Shown: positions 41,931 to 52,552, numbered from the stretch's first letter. The stretch is 64,000 nt of DNA from Hygrophila difformis (GCA_030278955.1 JAOANR010000009.1:34449504-34513503); one strand, 5' to 3'. Notes: generated from the sequence alone by a model not told the origin. Translations and numbers: made by a program.

Positions 41931-44370
41931 TGTAACACCCGAGAAAAAAAAACAAATTCAAATTGTTTCGAACTACGTCATGACTTGATCCCTTCACAGG
42001 GTACGTAGGCAGCTTGGAACTAATTTCTAAGTTCAGTCACAAAATAAATCATAAAATAAAATCATAAAATAAATCACAAAATAAATCACAAGATCGATCG
42101 CAAGGACGATAGGAGGGGTTGGAACCAATTTAGACTAGACTAATTAGGGCACGGAAATGTTACGAGCAATAAGCCGAACTCGTAACAAGTTTAAGGTAAA
42201 GATTCCGAACCGGAGGCGACCCGAGGAGTCGAGCTAACACGTAGAGGGTAGAAAACCGATAGAGGAAAGCAAGGAAAGACCCGACGGAACGCGCGAACCG
42301 CCGAACCGGCCGGTCCGGCCGGCCCACGCTCGCCGCGGGCCACCGCGCGGCCACCGCGCAGAAGGCGGAGTCGCGACTCCAGGCCTGGCCACGCGTGCTC
42401 CGCGCGGGCAAAAGCGTAGGTGCGCGTCACCAGCGCGCCAGAGGTGCTGAAGGTGTAAACTTTCCTTCCATGGCGATTTTCTTGCCAAAAACACCACCCC
42501 TAACGATGGCAACCAAATCCCAGCCTTAGGGAAGGCTTAAGAACACCATAGGGGCGTCCCAAACCCTAGGTTTTCAGAAACCACTCACTAAACACTCTCA
42601 ATTTTCTCTCCAAGTTCAAAATCCCTCCGGATCCGCTTTACGACGAGGCGAAAGGAACCAAGCCCTGCCTTCTAGACTCTTGGTAAGCTATGGTATAATG
42701 TTTTAGTCACTGTGTCCAAATTTATCTTGTGTCCCAAATTTCAGCCATTGACATTAAGATTTGCTATCCCAAATTCCGACGTAAACTTTCTGTGACAAAT
42801 CGAACGTTTGAAACTGTTGACAGATTTCATTACTCGACTTGTTGCATGCTTTTCACCCGTTTTTATAATGATTCAACTTTGCATTTCTAAACAAAAGTTG
42901 TAGATAAATGTGTCTAGATTATGCATATAAAATTTCATGGATTTTGGAGTTCATTTGGTACGTCAAATTGGTCGAATTTCAGAACTGTTTTAAAACCCCT
43001 TTGGAGTCCGCGCATGAACAGTGTGTTGTGGTCGATTTTTGAGCATCTAAAACTTCATTATTACCAAATTCTTAAAACATGAAAGTTGTTTCTTAATGTG
43101 TTGTGTATCTCCTGTAAAAATTTCGGATTAATTGGCTTTGAAATAAATTTTTAATCGGCGTCGCACGAACCTGTGACGAAATCCGTTTTTGAGACAGAAA
43201 TTCCCTTTTGTAAAGAACTCAAATTTTGACTCACTTCGAAACCTTATTTCCGAAAACTTAAAACATGAAAGTTGTTCGTGTGTGTGTTTTTGAGCTACTG
43301 TGTAAATTTCAGAATTTTTGGTGTAAAATGAATTTTTAATAAAGAAAGGCGTAAACTGCGTCAAATCGGATTTTTCGAACTTGAGGAAACTCGAACTATG
43401 AAACGCGATATCGAATATTTTGATCACTTGAAATATGAACTTTTGAAAAATCCCGTGCACTAGGCTGAGCCGATCTTCATGCTAATCATTATCTTTGAGA
43501 CTGCCTCGTTAGTGGTCTCCTTACTATCTGAGATTGCCTCGTTAGTGATCTCGCGCGCTGTGTTTTGCATCACCTCGTTAGTGGCTCTACTATCTTTTGA
43601 GACTTCCTCGTTAGTGGTCTCCCATTGTTGTGGACTGCCTCGTTAGTGGTCCTATGTTGAGATTGCCTCGTTAGTGATCTCCCGGTATGGTGTCCTCTTC
43701 TTAGTTTGCGGGATAAATTATAAAAGACTTGTGTGAGTGTTAATTACGCTTAAATCTTATTTACCATGTTTTTAAATTACGCATTTAAATTACGTCATTA
43801 AATTATGCTTTTAAATTCCGCTTTCAAATTAAGCCATTTAAATTATGCATTTTCGTCTTGGATAAATTGATCATGTTTTCCGCTGCGAATAAAATATGGA
43901 TTTTTAAATTAATGCATGAAAGGTGAAATCTTTGGATTTAAACACATGTAACCCCTTAAATTGTTAGTTAGGGATTAACTTACTTGGTATATTTTTATAC
44001 TGATAAACCGTTGTCATTTTTCTTTTACAGAGTATGTCGAGTGACGCATGCATATGCACTTGGGGGAAACCATTATGGACATTTTAAATTCTGCATCTTA
44101 CTGTTTTTACCGGGTCTGTTAAACCCGAGGATTTGGCCATGTTGGCCGTGATTTACTTTCCGCTGCATTTACTCTATTTTTGCACATGATGATTATTACT
44201 ATCGTATTTTGAATTAAGTATTATAAATTTCCGGACTAAATCTTCAATGTTTTAAATCTTTTACGTACCCACAAGCCTTGCATCTCCTTAGTGAGCTCGG
44301 GAAGCCGTGTCTTGTTAGGGAGATGTGGCGGTGACATCCCGGCCTGGGTTATCAAATCCGGGGTGTTACA
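41931..44370 (+). repeat. 3' LTR (family A), 2440 bp
   Basis: Same ends as the 5' LTR but shorter: the stretch matching about 35750-36055 is missing after GGTATAATGTTTTAGT (about 42700). Possible intron GT 42683 to AG 44030. Hairpins at 43497-43681. Confidence 0.93.
43497..43681 (+). repeat. Hairpin array, 3' LTR copy
   Basis: Six units in the same order as 36838-37012. The third (GCATCACCTCG...GGCTCT) has lost arm pairing and the fourth has a loop change (TTCCTCG). Confidence 0.83.
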
Positions 44371-44640
44371 GGAGTGAAAGTCTTTCACAATATTACGGAC
44401 AAGTATATCCTCAAACGGTGGACAAGGGATGCAAAGTGTTGTCTTGAATATATTAATGCCGGAATTGTAAAACAACGAAATGGGGATAGTTCAACATATC
44501 GATACCAAAAGTTATGTGGTTTATTTAGTCGGCTATCGTATTTTCTCGAAATGAGGAAATGTGTGAATCATTTATAAATGATTGAGATGTATTGAGGACA
44601 AAATATGACAATGTTGATATGAATAAAGTTTCAGGTATGT
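44371..44640 (+). pseudogene. FAR1/MULE-like gene, 3' part after the insertion
   Basis: Directly after the retrotransposon the reading continues with VKVFHNITDKYILKRWTRDA, the segment that follows the SWIM zinc finger in FAR1-family proteins. GGAGT at 34961-34965 and 44371-44375 is the target duplication. A tail follows to about 44640, with a stop at 44575-44577. Confidence 0.8.
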
Positions 44641-44869
44641 TTTTTTGTAAATTTTTCAAAAGTTTTGTTAGTTGTTATAAATGTTTTTGATTATTTACTT
44701 ACATTTTTGAAGTTTATTTTATAGATGTTGGAAGTAAAACAAATCATCCAAACATGCAAATAAAGGAAACTGGGAGGAGTAAAGGCCAGAAGTCGAAAAA
44801 GAGACTGATCCCTATATCTGAATCTGTCCAGCGGAAGAAAGAATTGCAACACCGAAATTGTATGCAGTA

Positions 44870-45180
44870 ATCTCAGCGACATCTAATGGAGTGAATTGTC
44901 TTGTGAGATTCAGCGATATATTGTTTTTACATAAATATGTTTGATTGATAGACTTAGCGACATTGAATAGCACCATTAGTGATGTTTTTTCCGAAACTCA
45001 ACGATAGTTTCTCTTGATATATTTACATAAAGCGACAAAATGATGTTCGTTCATCGATATATATATTTACATTCAGCAATAAAATGATGTTCTTTTCATC
45101 GACATATGTATTGTCATTCAACGACAAAATGGTGTTCGGTAGTCGACAAAGTACTTTACATTCAGCGACATAGATGATAA
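44870..45180 (+). repeat. Cluster of TTCAGCGACA-type motifs
   Basis: About nine copies of (T/C)(T/C)(C/T)A(G/A)CGA(C/T)A spaced 20-50 bp apart. The same motif clusters at 32850-32900, 34368-34515, 45920-46035 and 46610-47210. Confidence 0.7.
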
Positions 45181-45186
45181 AAAAAC

Positions 45187-46267
45187 TTAAAACAACCAAT
45201 AATAGGGTGGTCCATAGAAGAATACAGCGAAACATTCTATCGAGGCTATGCAGCGAATACATTTTATATCACGATGCGAGTAGTCTTCCAGTGGCCAAAG
45301 CAAGATCGAATTTTCTTCATGCTCCTCCTCAGTACAGAGAACTGTATCATCTATAGATTTGAATGGGTTAGTAAATTCCCTTCGCATATGAAACCATGGG
45401 AGAGTTTTGTCCCCAGTGGAGACCAAAACTGATTTGTCAGAGCTTAATTGACTGAGCACTTGAAGACCTTCATTGACACGATCTTTGTCCTTAGAGCTCA
45501 ACAATAAGACTGATTTTACATACAAGGATGGCTTATGTTTCTCCTTGTTAAATCATCAAGCAATTCAAATGCTTGAACAAGATCTCCTTTATGATAATCA
45601 TCATGTTATCATGAGATAAGATTAGAAATCAATCCAATAACACGCAAAAGATAACTGATTAAATTTGTCAATAGTCAATACTAATACTTACCAAAACAGT
45701 CTCAAGTTTGAGTTTTTCGTTGTTATGTTGCTGACACTTCTTCAAAAATGAGGTTGCCCTGAGTTGGTACAAAGTATTGTGATAGCTCACAAACTTTCTA
45801 ACGCAACATTTTTTATAAACTAAAGGATGCTTGCTTGACTCGAGCAATCTCTTACAACTGTGTAACATATTTTTGAGGCATGTTAGCAATACCCCAAATA
45901 TTCATTGGCAAGACTATAAATTTCAGCAAACGAAATAAGATTTAGCGATATAAAATAAGCGATTCAGTGACTATCTTTGACATATCAGCGATCATGAAAG
46001 ATTCATAGTATATGTTTATTTTGTTCTCTCAGCGCTTACGTTTTTTACACTAGGTGAGATTTTCAACCAGAATGAGGACAAATAAAAATAAAAGTGTAAA
46101 TCTCACCTATTAGCAACATCAAAGTAATCTTTCAAGGAGTTTGAAGATACCCTAACCATTATTTCAACCAATACATGTTCTGGCATCTCAGTAAGATTTT
46201 TCTTCGATTGGATGACATTTTGTACCGGACAGTCATCCGATAAGCATTGGCGCTTTGAACTTTCCAT
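45187..46267 (-). pseudogene. F-box gene fragment, At2g35280-like, three exons
   Basis: Antisense to the FAR1-like gene. Exon 1 (46267-46108) starts MESSKRQCL and carries an F-box-like MPEHVLVEIMVRV. A GT-AG intron leads to exon 2 (45857-45692), which joins in frame as SCKRLLESSK and has SFLKKCQQHNNE; this order fits the plant F-box group with a degenerate Sel1/TPR-like tail. Exon 3 (about 45600-45187) has FELLDDLTRR, then one frame change, then YVKSVLLLSSKDKDRV and GLQVLSQLSSDKS. F-box proteins select targets for SCF ubiquitin ligases. The frame change in exon 3 suggests it is broken; intron 1 contains the TTCAGCGA-type motifs. Family assignment is from pattern memory only. Confidence 0.55.
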
Positions 46268-46734
46268 CTACATAAATCAGTATTTTCCAAAATATGTTTT
46301 AAAATTGCGATGAAGAAATTTCTACATAAAACAGAGAAACGTTACCTGATGATTAGTAGTTCGAAATATGAACTTTTCCGCCTTTTGCTGTAATAGTGTC
46401 CTTTGATGAGGAAAAGAAAAACTTTTCGGAGTAGATATCTCTGAAATGAAGTATACAGAACCGGCGATCGTAATGTTTATGAAATGAAATGAAATGAAGA
46501 ATAGTGCTGTTTCGTATTAATGAAGGGAGCTCAACAGTCGCGACTTTTTCCAGTAAATGGTAAAACATTTTTTTTTCTTTATTACCGAGAGAAGCGAAAT
46601 TATGATAGAATTAAGCGACGTTGTTTTCATAGTTCAGTGATAGACTCATTAAAGCAATTTAATAAATGATATTATAATGACTCAGCGACTTATGGTTAGA
46701 ATTGACCAAACTTCTAAGGTTGTTTCAAGGACTT

Positions 46735-46990
46735 TTGTCACAGTACAAATTAATTTTGTCGCTAAATTAAGTGACAGTCGTCGCTAAAGATACAAATAGC
46801 CTTAAGAATAAATGATACTATACTGACTCAACGACTTATGTTTAGAGTTTATTGAATTAAGTGACAGATAATAGTATTTCAGCGACTTTTGTTCCAGTAC
46901 AGATAATAGTGTCGCTGAATTAAGTGACAGCCGTCGCTGAAGATACAAATAGCCTCAACGCTAAATATAACAAGGTTCGAATTGGATATC
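46735..46990 (+). repeat. Tandem duplicated motif block (GTCGCT...AGTGACAG...GTCGCT)
   Basis: GTCGCTAAATTAAGTGACAG at about 46758 and GTCGCTGAATTAAGTGACAG at about 46911 are each followed by CGTCGCT(A/G)AAGATAC. The motif here is in the opposite orientation to the TTCAGCGAC copies, giving an inverted layout. Confidence 0.7.
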
Positions 46991-47204
46991 GCTGAAGAGC
47001 ATATTATATGTCGCCTAATAGCAGGTGAGTGAACTTTTACACTCATTTCAACGGATTTGGTAAGTTAGTGTTGATATTCAGTGATATTCAGCGATTTGTC
47101 ACATGTTATGTCAGCGAGAGAGGGATGATACTCAGCAATATAATAAAATGTGATTTCACATAAGCGAGAAAATGTATTACATTCATCGACAAAAGATACA
47201 AATG

Positions 47205-47558
47205 TCAGCAACATATATGATAAGAAACTTAAAACATTTGAAGCCCTGGTCCCTAAAAGTATACAACGAGAGATTCGATGGATGCTATACAGTGAATACA
47301 TTGTACATCCCCTCGGGAGTAGTCCTCCAGCGGCCAAGTCACCAAATGCTCTTTGTGCTCCTTGTTTTCACAGAAAAGTGTATCATCCATATATCTGAAT
47401 GGATTATGGAAATTCCGTTGGACACTAAACCATGGAATAACTTTCTCCCGAAGTCACCAAATGCTCTTTGTGCTCCTTGTTTTCACTGCTTGACATACTG
47501 AGCAGTTGAAGTGCTTCATTGATTGGATTCTTATGCTTAGAGCTTAACAAGAACATTA
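47205..47558 (-). pseudogene. Second, diverged F-box gene fragment (exon 3 part)
   Basis: Aligns by eye with 45187-45525: minus strand reads VMFLLSSKHKNPINEALQLLS, then WPLEDYS and CIHCIASIESL, with a frame break between. It has an internal duplication of the phrase for ENKEHKEHLVT (copies near 47335 and 47455). The upstream exons are absent; the retrotransposon insertion at 47563 and a LINE fragment lie where they should be. Confidence 0.5.
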
Positions 47559-47563
47559 CTTTC

Positions 47564-47584
47564 TGTAATACCCATGAAATCAGT
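47564..47584 (+). repeat. 21-bp LTR stub at the true left end
   Basis: TGTAATACCCATGAAATCAG plus T differs from the full LTRs at one base (A for G). After AAGG filler comes CAACTTCGAGGACGAAG, the internal 3' tail. Confidence 0.88.
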
Positions 47585-47614
47585 AAGGCAACTTCGAGGA
47601 CGAAGTTGATTCTT

Positions 47615-47627
47615 AAGGAGGGTAGAC
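47615..47627 (+). promoter_or_regulatory. Polypurine tract before the middle LTR
   Basis: AAGGAGGGTAGAC directly before TGTAATACCCG. A polypurine tract to the left of a 5' LTR is abnormal and shows the tandem arrangement. Confidence 0.85.
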
Positions 47628-47654
47628 TGTAATACCCGTGAAATCAGTCATCCC

Positions 47655-47685
<31 letters not shown>

Positions 47686-47899
47686 AATAAAAATAAAAGG
47701 AGAAATGGAATCTAATTCCAAAGATTAAAAAGGAATTTAAATACCACGAACCCGTGACGTCGAAAATTGTAATACCCTATATTATTCTAGATATATTTTA
47801 AATTAATTTATTTATAAATATTAAAACTATTTCAGTACTTGTGTAATTATTAGATGCATAGGAATTAATTAACACTTTATTTTTATAAATATATATACA

Positions 47900-47916
47900 T
47901 GATGATGATGATGATG

Positions 47917-47970
<54 letters not shown>

Positions 47971-48009
47971 TAATTAAAATAATAATAATAGTAGTAGTAA
48001 TAATAATAA
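47900..48009. repeat. (GAT)n(AAT)n microsatellite in LTR
   Basis: About 6 GAT then about 18 AAT units, a TAATTAAAAT break and more AAT/AGT units. The 3' LTR copy (52841-52944) has fewer GAT units. The Ile- or Leu-rich frames over it are artefacts. Confidence 0.95.
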
Positions 48010-49375
48010 CCACAATAAAATAATATGTATATGGTAATCAAAACAAGATTTAGCATATCTTTAGATATTGGCAAGATTTAGCATATCGTTAGATATTGGC
48101 AAGATTTAGCCTATCTTTAGTATATTGTTATAACCTTCAATGATAGCAAAATATTTGAAAATCAAATCTTGGATCCTAAGTCTCTAAATAAGCGCCCTTT
48201 ACTTCTTTTTAAATTTAATCTTTTTCATCTTCCTAATTTGCTATTCATATCAATTCTACATACACAAAAAAAAGAATTCTACGTACAAAAGAAAAAAAGA
48301 AAGCGAAGAAGAAAAAAAAATACATCTTCCTCCACCTTTAAAATTCAAAGAAAACCCTAGATCTAGATCTTGGGAGGCAAGATGTTGAGAAGGAGGACGT
48401 TTTCCAGGCGAGTTCAAGAGTTCCTGGGCATAGGAGGACTGTGGAAAGGAGAAAGAAGGATCTCGGGAGACAAACGGTGAACGCAGAGGCCGTTGTCATC
48501 CAAATCGACGAGCCAGAACGTCCATAGATTGGTAAGTTAATACTTACATGGTTTTGGGAGTAACTAAAACACGAAAGCTAAAAGATTGAATTGAATCTTG
48601 CGTAAATCTGTCATTGAATGTTTTCTACCGACGCAACAGTTTTGATGAATTTTTCCGAACCTTAAAACGACTTCAAACGGAAAAACTTAAAACACGAAAA
48701 ACGTTCCTAAGGCTTAGATCTATCTACTGTAAAATTTTCAGAATTTTTAGAGACGATTTGTTTTGTGAAAACCAACCGAAACCGAACTGCTTGAAACTAG
48801 ATCTTGAAATTCTTGACAGAACTTAGGTTCGATCTTGATCACATTTTTGACATAGGTTCCAGACCGATTTAGATCTTTGGCTGAACATGAAAGTTGTAGA
48901 TAAATGTCTTTTAGATGATCTCTGTAAAATTTCATTAAATTTGGATTTGACTTGCTATGTTAGATCTTGATAATCTTGAACTGCTGTATACGAATCTCGG
49001 ACAGATTTAGGTTATGACGAAAATTGATGATTTTGACCTATTTCGGTAACTCGGATTGAAAAAGTTAAAACACGAAAGTTGTTCATCTCGATGTTTCTGA
49101 GTCAGTGGTGAAATTTCAGAATTTTTGGAATTAAACTCGATATTTACTGAAATTTTGAGTAAACTGTGGTTGACCGAGTCAAATCTTGAAAAATCTTGTT
49201 GAAAAGGATTTTAAACGATATCGGAGCGGATAGCGTCCTGAAATAGTATATTTTGAGAAACTTACTAAATTTGAGCGATTGGCCTTTAAGGTTTAAATGA
49301 GTGGAAACTCCTTTGAAGTGAAATACATAAACAAACATTTTCGAAATCCCGTTATAGCTAGTTTGAGCTTTCTAC

Positions 49376-49587
49376 GTAGAGGGTGAGTGCTCCATCGGGT
49401 GCCCCTCTAGCTTTTCGCTTCGTGCCTTAACGGACGAGAGTGACCTATGTAGGGGGTGAGTGCTCCATCGGGTGCCCCTCTAGCTATTTGCTTCGTGCCT
49501 AAACGGACGAGAGTAATCTATGTAGGGGGTGAGTGCTCTGCAGGGTGCCCTCCTAGCTTTGCACATCGTGCCTGATTGGACGATGGT
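49376..49587 (+). repeat. Three-unit hairpin block (GAGTGCTC...GGTGCCC)
   Basis: About 80-bp units, each with two stems. The first is GTAGAGGGTGAGTGCTCC to GCCCCTCTA in unit 1, with TAGGGG/CCCTCTA in unit 2 (one G-T pair) and TAGGGG/CCCTCCTA in unit 3. The second stem is TCGT-GCC-N7-ACGA, extended to CATCGT/ACGATG in unit 3. Confidence 0.7.
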
Positions 49588-50306
49588 GTTGAACATGAGA
49601 AACTGTGCCAAAAAGGCGAGAGAAACTTGACTACAAATAAAAATCTTGATACTCGGCTAGGGATTAACGGGAAAAATTTAAAAGACTTATACTTCCCTTC
49701 GCTTATTTAAATTATGCTTTTAAGTTATGTTATGCAATTATTTACCTTGCAAGCAATACTGTGATGTTATGGAATCCCTGTCTATTTAATTTTGCAATTA
49801 AATTGTTGTTAGATAATAAATTGAATTATGGGGTATTGTGTACATGTTTTCTTAAAGTTTAAATAACGGCTTTGAAACCCCATGATCCAGTATGTGTTAA
49901 CTTACTCAGCACGTAGTGCTGACCAAAACCATTACTTTCTTTTTCCTACAGAGTATGAAGAATATGCATCATCATATGCATGCATGGGATATTCGAGGAA
50001 ATATTATCTTCTTTTATTATTCTAGCCTTATATATGAATTGCATGAACGGGCCTGTTTAACCCGTGATTAGGCCATGTCGGCCCTATATTTAAATTCCGC
50101 TGCAATATATATGTAAATATTATTTTCCGCTGCAACTTTGATGTATTATTTTTAAATTATATATGAATGGGCTGTTTGAATGTTTTAAATTCTGAAAAAA
50201 CCATAGCCTTGCATCTCTTTAGTGAGCTCGGAGAAACCGTGTCTTGCTAGAGAGGTGTGGCGGTGACATCCCGACCTGGGTGACCAAAAACCGGGGTGTT
50301 ACAAGT

Positions 50307-50318
50307 TGGTATCAGAGC
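50307..50318 (+). promoter_or_regulatory. Primer binding site, Met-tRNA type
   Basis: TGGTATCAGAGC, three bases after the LTR end. Confidence 0.93.
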
Positions 50319-50509
50319 CCGGCTATTTTTAAACCCTTATTATTTTTAAAACTACTATATATTTTGACTATTATTTTAAATTTTAAAGTATTATTTCCAT
50401 GGAAAATTTTTATTTTAAAACCCATGGAAAAAAAATATATATATATAGTGCATTAAATTATTTTTGGGGGGAAATCATCATTTGCATTTGCATATTGCAT
50501 CTCTTCTAT

Positions 50510-50633
50510 GAACTTAGAATCTTGGCAATTTGAACTTAGAATCTTGGCGAATTCGAACTTAGAATCTTGGCGAACTTGAACTTAGAATCTTGGCGAAAGT
50601 TAACCTAGAATCATGGCGAATGTTAACTTAGAC
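50510..50633 (+). repeat. Leader tandem repeat, about 22-bp unit
   Basis: Five to six copies of GAACTTAGAATCTTGGCGAA with small changes at the ends (CAATTT, ATTC, CTT, AGTTAAC). It lies between primer site and gag, where a packaging signal would be expected. Confidence 0.85.
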
Positions 50634-51062
50634 CTTTTGCTTGCACTAGATGACTTAGACGCTTGACATCAAATTAGAAACGCTCACTAGATACTGATCT
50701 TGTCGTAGTTCTAGATCGCGTTCATCTAAGCGCACGCCTAAGCATAGCAAATCTCGGCCTTAGCCATTCCTATCCTTACGAATTAGAAAATTTCCTCATG
50801 TGGGAAAAATCCAAGTTTTATTAAAACACTCTCTATCCCAAAAATCTTGTTTGGTTTCCCAAACAACGAATGCAAAATTTGAAATTCGAGGGAAAAAAAA
50901 TCGAAATAAATAAAATAAAATAAAATAAAACCCAAGAGCGTACGACGCTTCTTAGTTCGAGCGAGCACCACGTGCGAAATTACAAAACATATATACATTT
51001 ATAAAAATCGTTAAGACTATATGTTAATTTCACAAGATTTAATCCACACTGTTTGTAACAGA

Positions 51063-52244
51063 ATGGCACCACGAGGTAGATCAAGGAAGCAACCAGCTCC
51101 CCAAACTACTACTGAGGTGCCACCAAATGACACCGAACCCGCTCAACCTGTAGGAGGGCAACCTCAAGGTGCGCAAGACGCCCCCGCACCGAACAATGTG
51201 GGCGATCGTCTTCGGACGATAGAAGAGGTCTTGATTGCGCTAGGGAACGCGCAAGTCAATCAGGGTCAAGCTGCGACGGTACCTCCGCCCCAAGCTCGTC
51301 CCAACTATCTGGCCATGGTGAATCCTTACCAGCCACCCCACTATGCTGGTGAGGAGGATCCAGCAAAACTGGAGGAATGGATCCGGACTTTTGACAAGCT
51401 TCTGAGGGCGGTCAAGTGTCCGGAAGGAGAGAGAGTGCACGTCGCTTCGTACTACTTGGGAGGCGAAGCGGACGACTGGTGGCAAGCGACTCAAGCGAAA
51501 CTGCAAGGAGATGATGAGCCCTACTCGTGGGCGGAAATGATGGAGATGCTCAGGAATAGATTCTATCCCCTGAGTACCAAAGCAGCGATGTACGAAGAAT
51601 TTCTGTCGCTGAAACAAGGGGGCCAGACAGTGCAAGAGTACTACACTCGATTCAAGGAGCTGATGAGGTTCGCACCAAGATTAGTGCCCACAGATACGGA
51701 GAAGGCTCAAAAATTCGAGATGGGACTGAACCTGGCAGTACGCGAGGTGATCACAGGGGTGCACTACCCCGACCTACAAGCTGTTTATGATCGTGCGGTA
51801 GCGGTTGCACGAGTTCAAGGACTGAAGCGTAAGGCGATAGGTGAGACTAGCCGAGGTCCCCATGGACAAGGCAAAAGAGATAAGGATCGCAGAACTGATA
51901 TTGACTTGGGTAGGAATAATTATCGTGAAGGACCAAATGAGCTAGCCCAAGGCAACGATGAAGGCAACAATAGAAGGATTTTCAACCGTGAAGGTTACGT
52001 ACCCCGATGCCCAAAGTGTAACCAACCTCGTCTGGTGAGAGGATGCCCTCAACCCGACACATGCTTCCGGTGTGGTCGACGTGGACATCGGATGAAAGAG
52101 TGCCGAACCCATATTAAGAATATCACCAAGAGAGAGGACTTGGCCGCTGGACCTGACCAACCACGAAACCTAGACGGTCAAAATGACAACAACCAAGGGC
52201 ACCGATACCCTCAGAATATAGACCCAAAACCCGAAGCCCCTTGA
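51063..52244 (+). CDS. gag: Intact gag of the gag-only element, 393 aa
   Basis: Start chosen at ATG 51063 (MAPRGRSR) because the autonomous gag at 3653 starts alike; 14 upstream in-frame codons are leader. A Pro/Gln-rich N-terminus (residues 1-60) is followed by the capsid-like gag domain (about 95-220: [36 protein letters not shown]), a basic linker, a first cysteine cluster CPKC near 316 and zinc knuckle CFRCGRRGHRMKEC at 334-347. The frame has no break and stops at TGA 52242-52244. Gag would coat element RNA and form particles in the cytoplasm. Protease and pol are absent, so maturation and copying need another element. Closely related to the gag at 6857-7521. Confidence 0.92.
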   Translation: MAPRGRSRKQPAPQTTTEVPPNDTEPAQPVGGQPQGAQDAPAPNNVGDRLRTIEEVLIALGNAQVNQGQAATVPPPQARPNYLAMVNPYQPPHYAGEEDPAKLEEWIRTFDKLLRAVKCPEGERVHVASYYLGGEADDWWQATQAKLQGDDEPYSWAEMMEMLRNRFYPLSTKAAMYEEFLSLKQGGQTVQEYYTRFKELMRFAPRLVPTDTEKAQKFEMGLNLAVREVITGVHYPDLQAVYDRAVAVARVQGLKRKAIGETSRGPHGQGKRDKDRRTDIDLGRNNYREGPNELAQGNDEGNNRRIFNREGYVPRCPKCNQPRLVRGCPQPDTCFRCGRRGHRMKECRTHIKNITKREDLAAGPDQPRNLDGQNDNNQGHRYPQNIDPKPEAP

Positions 52245-52285
52245 GAATAACGTATCGGCAGTTATGGGGACATAACTGAAGTCCT

Positions 52286-52298
52286 AAGGGGGAGAGGA
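52286..52298 (+). promoter_or_regulatory. Captured polypurine tract (family A end)
   Basis: AAGGGGGAGAGGA after GGGGACATAACTGAAGTCC; identical layout to 7550-7562. Confidence 0.75.
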
Positions 52299-52511
52299 TG
52301 TGATACCCCGTAATAAAGTAGATGCATTTCTTTTTGAGTTGATTCAACGATATGTATTCCTAATAAATAAGCAAACAAATTCAAGTTGTTTTGAACTACG
52401 TTATGGCTTGATCCCTTCATAGGGTACGTAGGCAGCTTAGAAGTTTTAATTCTAAGTTCAGTCACAAAATAATAAAAAAAACAAAAGACCTTAGCAAGAG
52501 AAAAGCCGAAA
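52299..52511 (+). repeat. Captured start of a family A-like LTR
   Basis: About 210 bp from TGTGATACCCCG, with GAACTACGTTATGG and AGGGTACGTAGGCAGC as in family A LTRs. It ends where the family B tail CAACTTCGAGGACGAAG begins. Same chimeric junction as at 7563-7805. Confidence 0.75.
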
Positions 52512-52539
52512 CACAACTTCGAGGACGAAGTTGATTCTT

Positions 52540-52552
52540 AAGGAGGGTAGAC
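52540..52552 (+). promoter_or_regulatory. Polypurine tract of the gag-only element
   Basis: AAGGAGGGTAGAC directly before the 3' LTR. Confidence 0.88.

Larger units (their letters stand above)
34966..44370 (+). mobile_element. Complete non-autonomous Tekay-derived element (TSD GGAGT)
   Basis: 9.4 kb, with 5' LTR 34966-37702, primer site, leader, coiled-coil ORF, antisense transposon-protein ORF, pol 3' remnant with chromodomain, polypurine tract and 3' LTR 41931-44370. GGAGT flanks both ends. LTR and leader match the autonomous element at 1-6856, so it likely used that element's enzymes. Gag, protease, RT, RNase H and the integrase core are absent. The 3' LTR lacks about 300 bp present in the 5' LTR. 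Confidence 0.93.
47628..50303 (+). repeat. Middle LTR, functioning as 5' LTR (family B, 2676 bp)
   Basis: TGTAATACCCGTG to CGGGGTGTTACA. Contains GAT/TAA microsatellites, a possible leader intron GT 48532 to AG 49951, CATGAAAGTTGTAGAT modules and the hairpin block 49376-49587. Confidence 0.92.

Noticed and set aside
47798..48074. Leu-, Ile- or Tyr-rich minus-strand frames (also 52739-53009)
   Set aside because: Translation of the GAT/AAT microsatellite in all frames.
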